The translations under genes and the position numbers were made by a program. Source: Phytomonospora sp040655735 (GTDB lineage: Bacteria; Actinomycetota; Actinomycetes; Mycobacteriales; Micromonosporaceae). From it: a stretch of DNA of 64,000 nt. The notes beneath the pieces were generated by a model that saw only the letters and a list, made by a program, of their open reading frames with translations, made no database searches and had not been told where the DNA came from. Within the stretch, counting starts at the first letter, position 1, and every line of letters starts with the position of its first letter. Below are positions 57,791 to 64,000 of this stretch, piece by piece. The stretch lies in contig NZ_JBFAKK010000004.1 of assembly GCF_040655735.1 (NCBI RefSeq), positions 1 to 64,000 of the forward strand, in the 5' to 3' direction.

Positions 57791-59340
57791 CGCTCGCCGG
57801 GAGAGGTGCCGCCGTCGACGTGCTGGAGTACCGAGGACACGCGGTAGCCGGCGTGGGCGGGGGACGCGACGACGCGGACGGGCCGGTCGGCGATGAACAG
57901 GGCGTAGGTCCGCTCGGCGACGGCGATGCGCTGGACCTCGCCGAGGAGCCGGGCGCGTTCGGTCTCGTCGAAAGCGGCCGACAGTTCGTCGAGGATCCGG
58001 TCGAGTTCGGCATCGCCGACGGCGCCGAAGTTGTACTGGCCCCCGGTGTGCAGGAAGTCGTGCAGGCGGCCCAGCGGGTCGTAGGTGGTGCCGAGGGCGC
58101 TGTCGAAGCTCATGCCGACGTCCCAGCCGCTCGGGTCGGCCATGGCCTCGTAGTTGGCGGGGACGTCGCGGACCTCGACGGCGAAACCGGCGGGCGCGAG
58201 CTGGGCCTGGAGGGCGGTGGCGATGACGGCGGTGTCGGGCTGGCTGCCGTAGGACAGGATCGTCACGGTCAGTTCGCGGCCGTTCTTGACGCGGATCCCG
58301 TCGGCGCCGGGTGTCCAGCCGGCGGTGTCGAGCAGGTGGGCCGCTTCGGCGGGGTCGGTGCGCAGGTCATCGCGTGCGTAGGGCACCGAGGTCGGGAACA
58401 TTCCCACCGGTGGGGTGTAGAGCCCGTCCATGGCGTCCTCGGCGAGGGTCCGGTAGTCGATCGCCAGCGCGAGGGCTTTGCGGACGTCGGTGTCGCCGAG
58501 CACGCCCCGGGTGTTGACGAAACCGCGCAGGGGAGATGGATTGGCCGGCGCGGTGAGGATCCGGGCGTCGTCGCCGAGGTTGCGCAGGGCCTCCGACGGC
58601 GGGTAGAAGGCCAGATCGGCCTCGCCCGAGCGCACCGCGAGCACCCGGGCCTGGCCGTCCTCCACAAAGGACACCTCGACGCCGGTGAGCAACGCGGGGC
58701 CGAGCCGGTAGTTCTCGTTTCGCTTCAGGGTCAGGCGATCGGAGGTCAGCGAGGCGACGGTGAACGGCCCGGTGTAGATCCCCAGCGCGGCCAGGGCGGC
58801 GTTGTCGGACAGGTCGGGCGCCTCGGCCAGCGCGGCGGCGTCGAACACGGGCAGGACGCCCTCGTCGGCCAGGAGGTTGGGGAGGTTGGGCCTCGGCTCG
58901 CCGGTGTCGAGCACGACGGTCAGCGGACCGTCGACGGACGCCTTCGCCTTTCCCAGCAGTGATCGCGCGCGCTTGTTGTCCGCGAGGTTGGTCTCGATGA
59001 GGCTCGCGAGGGCCTCGGCGCCGAGCTCGTGACCATTGTGGAAGGCCAAGCCGGGCCGGAGTGTGAGGTGCCAGGTGGTATCGGTCGCCCGGTACAGCTT
59101 CTCCAGCAGCCAGGGCTCGACCGTGCCGCTCTCGGTGGCGCGCATCAGAAGTTCGCCGTAGCCCCACTCGGGCGCCCACAGGCCCTGCTGTAACGGGTCG
59201 AGGGACTTGACGCTGTAGGGCGTCACGACCCGCAGGACGCCCGCGTCGGCGTCCTGCGCGGGGGAGGAGCAGGCGGTCAGCGTCGCGGCGGCCAGTAGCG
59301 CGAGGGCGCCGGCCAGGCGGGTCAAGGGGCGTCGGGGCAA
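57787..59340 (-). CDS. Opp/Nik-type solute-binding lipoprotein
   Basis: A 517-residue family 5 solute-binding protein from a TTG at 59340, which has GGAGG eight bases upstream and yields a clean lipoprotein signal (lipobox L-T-A-C, Cys24). A GTG at 59379 would add 13 residues without a ribosome site. The mature domain has L-R-V-V-T-P-Y-S-V-K-S-L-D-P-L-Q-Q and D-V-R-K-A-L-A-L-A-I-D-Y. Such proteins bind peptides, nickel chelates or similar. With nearby LarA this could be a nickel importer, but that is speculative. Confidence 0.92.
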   Translation of the reverse strand: MPRRPLTRLAGALALLAAATLTACSSPAQDADAGVLRVVTPYSVKSLDPLQQGLWAPEWGYGELLMRATESGTVEPWLLEKLYRATDTTWHLTLRPGLAFHNGHELGAEALASLIETNLADNKRARSLLGKAKASVDGPLTVVLDTGEPRPNLPNLLADEGVLPVFDAAALAEAPDLSDNAALAALGIYTGPFTVASLTSDRLTLKRNENYRLGPALLTGVEVSFVEDGQARVLAVRSGEADLAFYPPSEALRNLGDDARILTAPANPSPLRGFVNTRGVLGDTDVRKALALAIDYRTLAEDAMDGLYTPPVGMFPTSVPYARDDLRTDPAEAAHLLDTAGWTPGADGIRVKNGRELTVTILSYGSQPDTAVIATALQAQLAPAGFAVEVRDVPANYEAMADPSGWDVGMSFDSALGTTYDPLGRLHDFLHTGGQYNFGAVGDAELDRILDELSAAFDETERARLLGEVQRIAVAERTYALFIADRPVRVVASPAHAGYRVSSVLQHVDGGTSPGER

Positions 59341-59401
59341 GGTCTCGACCTCCAACTCGTCAAGAGACGACCCTGCCACAGAGAGTGGCCGCGGGGAAGG
59401 C

Positions 59402-60607
59402 TCAGACCGTCAGCGCGAGCACCACGCCGCCCAGCGCCGTCGCCCGGTCCCCGAGAGTGGCCGGCGCGATGTGCACCGCCTCGGCCGCCGCGGGCATCGC
59501 CGTGCTGGAAAGCCCGGTGCGCAAGGGATCCAGGAACAGCTGCGCCGCCGCGCCCAACTCGCCGCCGACCGCGATCAACTCGGGGTTGACCAGGTTCACC
59601 AGGCCGCCCAGCGCGATGCCCAGATGCCCGCCGGCGTCGTTGAGGAGCCGCCGCAGTCGCAGATCGCCCTCGGCGGCCAGCGCCGTCAGGTCCGAAAGGG
59701 ACGTCAGCGTCGGATGCGTGTGCCGGGCGTGGTCGAGCAGTGCCCGGCCGCCGACGTAGAGCTCAAGGCAACCGCGGTTGCCGCACTGGCAGACCGGACC
59801 GTGCGCGTCGAGCGTGATGTGCCCCAGTTCGCCGGCGGTGCCGGTGATCCCGCGAAACAGCACGCCGTCGAAGACCAGCCCGGCACCGACGCCGGTGGCG
59901 AGCTTGACGTAGACGAACACCTTCGTTCCGCGTCCCGCGCCCCAGCGCTGCTCACCCAGGGCGCCGAGGTTGGCGTCGTTGTCGGCGTGCACCGGAACAC
60001 CCAGACGCGCCGACAACTCCGCGGCCGGCGCTAGATCGGCCCAGGCCGGCAGCAGCGTCGGCGAGCCCAGCACTCCCGCCCGCGTCAACGGCACCGGGAT
60101 GCCCAGCCCGACTCCGACGATGTCGCCGCGCACCGCGCCGACGTCGGCCAGCGCGTCGTCCACCATGGACGCCGTGTGGTCCAGGACCTGCGCCGGGCGG
60201 TCGTCGGCGTCGCGGTCGAGCGGCTCGGAGCGCTCGGTGAGGATCCGCTGCCCGAGATCGGCCACCGCCACCCGCACGTGCCTGCGCCCGATGTCGACTC
60301 CGACGGCCAGGCCCGTCTTCCGGGTCAGGCTCACCACCGCCGCGCGGCGCCCGCCGGTCGCCTGCGCCGAGGCCTTGGACTCCTCGGCGGCCAGACCGCC
60401 GTCGATGAGCTCCACCAGCGCCGCCGACACCGTCGGACGCGACAGGCCCGTCCGTGTCACGAGTTCGGCGCGCGTGCTCGGCCCCGACTCGCGCAGCGCC
60501 CGCGCCACCCGCGAAGTGTTCCCGCGCAGGCCGTCCCGCCACAGCCCGGCCGCCTTCGAGCCGGCGGCGCGAGGTCGGGTCGATGGGGAGACGTGGTCAC
60601 TCGGCAC
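59402..60607 (-). CDS. ROK-family transcriptional repressor
   Basis: A 401-residue regulator: an N-terminal winged helix (G-P-S-T-R-A-E-L-V-T-R-T-G-L-S-R-P-T-V-S) fused to a ROK sugar-binding domain (V-G-V-D-I-G-R-R-H, then A-D-N-D-A-N-L-G, C-Q-C-G-N-R-G-C-L-E). The D-I-G-R-R phosphate loop differs from the kinase D-I-G-G-T, so it is probably not an active kinase. GGAGG precedes the GTG. It is divergent from a carbohydrate ABC importer that it likely represses. Confidence 0.93.
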   Translation of the reverse strand: MPSDHVSPSTRPRAAGSKAAGLWRDGLRGNTSRVARALRESGPSTRAELVTRTGLSRPTVSAALVELIDGGLAAEESKASAQATGGRRAAVVSLTRKTGLAVGVDIGRRHVRVAVADLGQRILTERSEPLDRDADDRPAQVLDHTASMVDDALADVGAVRGDIVGVGLGIPVPLTRAGVLGSPTLLPAWADLAPAAELSARLGVPVHADNDANLGALGEQRWGAGRGTKVFVYVKLATGVGAGLVFDGVLFRGITGTAGELGHITLDAHGPVCQCGNRGCLELYVGGRALLDHARHTHPTLTSLSDLTALAAEGDLRLRRLLNDAGGHLGIALGGLVNLVNPELIAVGGELGAAAQLFLDPLRTGLSSTAMPAAAEAVHIAPATLGDRATALGGVVLALTV

Positions 60608-60742
60608 GGATGTCCTCCGGTCTCGCCGTCCCCGCTTCAAGGGGGACTCGGTCGGGAAAGTTTAGTCAACCGTTCACAGAACATCGTCCGGCATAGGCGA
60701 CTTGGCCCGCTTTTCCGGGGCCGAACCTGGCGCGGCTTAACG

Positions 60743-60797
60743 GATTCGCAACAGAATCATGGCATCCGTTGACAGATCTGACGACCCGTGGTGAGGT
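60743..60797 (+). promoter_or_regulatory. Promoter/operator region of the sugar importer
   Basis: TTGACA (60769-60774) and TGAGGT (60792-60797) are 17 bases apart; the -10 is weak. An inverted pair GATTC/GAATC (60743-60747, 60754-60758) lies upstream and may be the ROK operator. Confidence 0.5.
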
Positions 60798-60834
60798 TCG
60801 CCTTGCGTAAGTATCCAACACCTGGGAGGTGGCA

Positions 60835-62124
60835 ATGGGCCTTCGACGGAGAGGGTTCGTCGCGCTGGCCATGGCGGCCGCGCTCGTGGCTTTGCCGGCC
60901 TGTTCGAAGGACGCGGACGACGGTGGCGGGGGTGACAACACCAAGGTCGAGGTCTTCTCGTGGTGGACCGGCCCCGGTGAGGAAGAGGGTCTGGCGGCGA
61001 TGATCGCCGACTTCAAGACCAAGAACCCCGACATCGAGTTCGTCAACGCGGCGGTCTCCGGCGGTGCCGGTTCCAACGCCAAGGCCATCTTGCAGACCCG
61101 TCTCAAGGACGGCGACGCACCGGACTCGTACCAGCGGCACGCGGGCCTCGAACTGCAAGACGACATCCGCAACGGATGGGTCTCCGACATCACGAGCCTC
61201 TACGACTCCGAGGGCTGGCGGGACGTGTTCCCGGCCGAGCTGCTGGAGTACCTGACCATCGACGGCAAGCTCTACGCCGTCCCGGTCAACATCCACCGCT
61301 CCAACCTGATGTGGTTCAACCCCAAGACCCTCAAGGATCTCGGCATCGACGAGAAGGTCCCGGCCACCTGGTCGGAGTTCCTCACCGTCGCCGAGAAGAT
61401 CAAGGGCGAGGGCAAGATCCCGCTGGCCATCGGCCCGGGCTGGACGCAGAAGCACCTGCTGGAGAACGTCCTGCTCGGTGAGCTGGGCAAGGCCGGCTAC
61501 GACGGCCTGTGGAACGGCACCACCGACTGGACCGGCCCGGAGGTCACCGAGGCCCTCGGCGTGTTCGCCAAGGTGCTGGAGTACAGCGACATCAAGTCGC
61601 CCTCGGCCGACTGGCAGCCGATGATGGACAAGGTTGTCTCGGGCGACGCGGCCTTCGCGGTCATGGGCGACTGGGCCGACGCCTACCTCAAGGGCGACAA
61701 GGGCCTGGCGGTCGACACCGACTACAAGGTGGCGGCCTCCCCGGGGACCGACAACATCTTCAACTTCCTCTCGGACAGCTTCACGCTGCCGGCGAAGGCG
61801 AAGAACAAGACCGCCGCAGAAGCGTGGCTCAAGGAGGCCGGTTCGAAGAGCGGCCAGGACGCCTTCAACCCCAAGAAGGGCTCGGTCCCGGCGCGCACCG
61901 ACGGTGACGCCGCGCTGTACACCGGCTACCTCAAGTGGGGCCTGGAGCAGTGGCAGGGCACCAAGGACGGCTCGGTGCAGCTGGTCGGCTCCCTCGCCCA
62001 CGGCGTGGTGGCCAACAACGCCTGGAACGCCGAGATCGACACCGCGCTCGGCCTCTTCATCGAGGACGGTGACGTGGCGAAGTTCGCCGCGGCCGTCAAA
62101 CAGAAGTACGAAGAGACCAAGTAG
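60835..62124 (+). CDS. Carbohydrate ABC solute-binding lipoprotein
   Basis: A 429-residue family 1 (MalE-like) binding protein. Lipobox A-L-P-A-C with Cys23; the mature start V-E-V-F-S-W-W-T-G-P-G-E-E is typical of sugar-binding proteins. The ATG at 60835 has GGGAGG upstream; a GTG two codons earlier is less likely. First gene of a three-gene importer; a hairpin follows before the permease. Confidence 0.94.
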   Translation: MGLRRRGFVALAMAAALVALPACSKDADDGGGGDNTKVEVFSWWTGPGEEEGLAAMIADFKTKNPDIEFVNAAVSGGAGSNAKAILQTRLKDGDAPDSYQRHAGLELQDDIRNGWVSDITSLYDSEGWRDVFPAELLEYLTIDGKLYAVPVNIHRSNLMWFNPKTLKDLGIDEKVPATWSEFLTVAEKIKGEGKIPLAIGPGWTQKHLLENVLLGELGKAGYDGLWNGTTDWTGPEVTEALGVFAKVLEYSDIKSPSADWQPMMDKVVSGDAAFAVMGDWADAYLKGDKGLAVDTDYKVAASPGTDNIFNFLSDSFTLPAKAKNKTAAEAWLKEAGSKSGQDAFNPKKGSVPARTDGDAALYTGYLKWGLEQWQGTKDGSVQLVGSLAHGVVANNAWNAEIDTALGLFIEDGDVAKFAAAVKQKYEETK

Positions 62125-62133
62125 TCGCGACCA

Positions 62134-62173
62134 GGTGTGCCGTGCCGCGCAGGCACGGGCGGCACGGCACACC
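62134..62173 (+). promoter_or_regulatory. Intercistronic hairpin between binding protein and permease
   Basis: GGTGTGCCGTGCCGC (62134-62148) pairs perfectly with GCGGCACGGCACACC (62159-62173) around a 10-base loop. There is no strong U-tract. Such hairpins typically stabilise the upstream mRNA or cause partial termination, so that binding protein exceeds permease. Confidence 0.8.
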
Positions 62174-62193
62174 ATCCTTTGTGGAGTTACCTG

Positions 62194-63081
62194 ATGAGAC
62201 GCTTCCGGCGCTGGGGTCCGGCGCTGCTGCTGGTCACACCGTCACTGCTGCTGATCGGCGTGTTCGTCTACGGCTTCGCCGGATGGAACGCCAAGGTGTC
62301 GACGTCGACCTCGCGCGGCTACCAGATCACCGATGACAGCGTGGGCCTGGAGAACTACCAGAACCTGCTCAAGGACGAGCGCTTCGGCTTCGACGTGCGC
62401 AACGTCTTGATCTTCACCCTGGTCTTCGTGCTGGGCGCGCTGGTCACCGGGCTGATCCTGGCCATGCTGCTCGACCGCGGCGTGCGCTTCGAGTCCTTCT
62501 TCCGCAGCTCCTTCATCTTCCCGATGGCGCTGTCGCTGATCGCGGTGGGCATCATCTGGCGCTGGCTGCTGCAGAACGGCGACCCGCCCGGCGGGCTCAA
62601 CAAGCTCCTCGGCGACGTGGGCCTGGGCTTCCTCGCCGGCGACTGGTACAACTCCGACTCCAGCTGGGCGATCGCCTCGATCGCGCTGCCCGCCGGATGG
62701 GCCCTCTCGGGCTACATCATGGCGCTGTTCCTGGCCGGGATTCGAGGCGTGCCCGACGAACTGCGCGAGGCCGCGCGCGTCGACGGCGCCAACGAGCCGC
62801 GCGTGTTCTGGCACGTCGTGCGGCCGATGCTGTGGCCGGTGGTGATGAGCGCGCTGGTGATCCTCGCGCACATCTCGCTGAAGACCTTCGACCTGCTGCT
62901 GGCCATCGTGCCCAAGGGCGACCTGGCCCTCGACACGCCCGCGATGTACATGTGGTTCACCACCTTCGACGGCGGCTTCTACGGCCGCGGCGCCACCATC
63001 GCGACGCTGCTGCTGGTCGGCATCGCCGTGGTGATCGTGCCCTACATCTGGTACTCGGTGCGATCGGAGCGACGCAAGTGA
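62194..63081 (+). CDS. Carbohydrate ABC permease (MalF-like)
   Basis: A 295-residue membrane protein with six hydrophobic segments and the EAA loop E-L-R-E-A-A-R-V-D-G-A-N-E. Ribosome site GGAG. It overlaps the next permease (GTGA). Confidence 0.94.
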   Translation: MRRFRRWGPALLLVTPSLLLIGVFVYGFAGWNAKVSTSTSRGYQITDDSVGLENYQNLLKDERFGFDVRNVLIFTLVFVLGALVTGLILAMLLDRGVRFESFFRSSFIFPMALSLIAVGIIWRWLLQNGDPPGGLNKLLGDVGLGFLAGDWYNSDSSWAIASIALPAGWALSGYIMALFLAGIRGVPDELREAARVDGANEPRVFWHVVRPMLWPVVMSALVILAHISLKTFDLLLAIVPKGDLALDTPAMYMWFTTFDGGFYGRGATIATLLLVGIAVVIVPYIWYSVRSERRK

Positions 63082-63980
63082 CCGTTACCGCCGAGAAGGC
63101 GACCGGCAAGTCCGCCGCGAAGGCGGGAGGCTCCCCGCGCCAGTACCGCATCCAGTCGAAGTACGCGCCTTACGCGCGTTTCGGCAAGTACGTGGCGCTG
63201 CTGGCCTTCCTGGTCTTCTTCCTCATGCCCATCTACGCGCTGATCGTGACCTCGCTGAAGGATCCGTCCGAGGTCAGCGTCCAGCGGGTGTGGGAACTGC
63301 CCTCGACGTGGTCCTTCGCCTCCTTCGAGGCGGTGTGGCCGAAGCTACAGGACGGGCTGCTCAACAGCGTCATGCTCGCCGTGCCGGCCAGCATCATCTC
63401 GGCCTTCCTGGGCGCCGCGAACGGGTTCGTGCTGTCGAAGTGGCGCTTCCCGGGCGCCGACTTCGTGTTCCCGCTGATCCTGTTCGGGATGTTCATCCCC
63501 TACCAGTCGGTGCTGATCCCGATGACCGAGACCATGTCCTTCCTCGGGCTCAAAGGCGGCCTCGACGGGCTGATCCTGGTGCACATCATCTACGGGCTCC
63601 CGCTGACCACGCTGATCTTCCGCAGCTACTTCTCCGGGATCTCCGACGAGATCATCGAAGCGGCCGAGGTCGACGGCGCCGGAATGCTGCGCACCTTCTT
63701 CCACGTGGCGCTACCGGTCGCCCCGCCGGCATTCGCGGTGGCGATCATCTGGCAGTTCACCTCCGCCTGGAACGACTTCCTGTTCGGGGCGGTGCTGACC
63801 ACCGACAAGACGTACTGGCCGGTCACCATCGCGCTGAACAACATCGCCGGCGGCCAGTCCATCCCCTTCAACGAGGCGATGGCCTCGGCGCTGATCGCGT
63901 GTCTGCCGACACTGCTGGTCTACGTCCTGCTCGGCCGCTTCTTCATGCGCGGCCTGATGGCGGGAGCGCTGAAGGGATGA
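63078..63980 (+). CDS. Carbohydrate ABC permease (MalG-like)
   Basis: A 300-residue membrane protein with a basic cytoplasmic N-terminus, six hydrophobic segments and the EAA loop E-A-A-E-V-D-G-A-G-M. It is the partner of the MalF-like permease. No ATPase gene is in the window; it may follow, or a shared MsiK-type ATPase may be used as in many actinobacteria. The gene ends 20 bases from the window edge. Confidence 0.94.
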   Translation: MTVTAEKATGKSAAKAGGSPRQYRIQSKYAPYARFGKYVALLAFLVFFLMPIYALIVTSLKDPSEVSVQRVWELPSTWSFASFEAVWPKLQDGLLNSVMLAVPASIISAFLGAANGFVLSKWRFPGADFVFPLILFGMFIPYQSVLIPMTETMSFLGLKGGLDGLILVHIIYGLPLTTLIFRSYFSGISDEIIEAAEVDGAGMLRTFFHVALPVAPPAFAVAIIWQFTSAWNDFLFGAVLTTDKTYWPVTIALNNIAGGQSIPFNEAMASALIACLPTLLVYVLLGRFFMRGLMAGALKG

Positions 63981-64000
63981 ACTCGCCCCGCGAGCGACAC

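Noticed and set aside
54449..59340. Assigning the importer firmly as nickel-specific (nik) to serve the LarA-like protein
   Set aside because: Peptide and nickel importers share this architecture, and no nickel-specific residues could be identified from sequence alone.

Overview
This 64 kb window is high-GC actinobacterial chromosome. GTG and TTG starts are common, several genes have a -10 hexamer placed so that transcription would begin at the start codon (leaderless), and many genes overlap by ATGA or GTGA. The block 42.2-54.3 kb (hrdB-like principal sigma factor, inositol monophosphatase, LytR_C protein, DUF4193, DUF3093, dut, DUF3710, OB-fold protein, DUF3159, two TrkA proteins, APC permease, TRAM RNA methyltransferase) is a core neighbourhood typical of Actinobacteria. 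A Glycomycetaceae/Micromonosporales-type organism is a guess only. I saw no tRNA, rRNA or CRISPR array.

Layout. 0-2.8 kb: edge of an IS5-family element, a cysteine-rich pentapeptide-repeat protein, a divergent SDR/TetR pair with a multi-arm operator, and decayed gene fragments. 2.8-9.7 kb: acyl-CoA ligase, sensor kinase and LuxR-type regulator on the minus strand, opposite a small protein, an SRPBCC protein, a ROK glucokinase and a lipoprotein. 9.7-12.5 kb: DtxR/IdeR-type regulator and a wrecked S8 protease gene. 12.5-18.2 kb: PfkB sugar kinase, MFS/CGNR divergent pair, secreted GH18 chitinase-like enzyme, TetR-VOC pair, truncated macro-domain gene. 18.2-20.8 kb: group 2 sigma factor opposite a BlaI-M56 peptidase pair. 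20.8-25.3 kb: metNIQ importer preceded by a leaderless Met/Cys-rich leader ORF, then LysR/LysE. 25.3-30.3 kb: DUF2252, TRIC channel, DUF3039, DUF3099, Dtd and an SF2 helicase. 30.3-32.4 kb: about 2 kb without recognisable genes but with imperfect direct repeats. 32.4-34.8 kb: CGNR regulator and alpha/beta hydrolase sharing one operator/promoter region, then two small proteins. 34.8-41.3 kb: an IclR-controlled sugar-acid operon (MFS, L-fuconate-dehydratase-like, SDR, FAH hydrolase, LarA-like racemase). 42.2-54.3 kb: the core block. 54.4-59.3 kb: a complete Opp/Nik-type ABC importer. 59.4-64 kb: ROK repressor and a carbohydrate ABC importer that runs to the window edge.

How parts work together. 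The fuconate operon plausibly imports a sugar acid, dehydrates and oxidises it, and hydrolyses it to pyruvate plus lactate; the LarA-like protein at its end could racemise that lactate. The leader ORF upstream of metNIQ is the most interesting candidate regulatory system: its codons would make ribosome transit sensitive to Met/Cys supply ahead of a Met-type importer. Several regulator pairs (TetR/SDR, CGNR/hydrolase, BlaI/M56, IclR/MFS) have visible palindromes overlapping promoter elements and make testable circuits.
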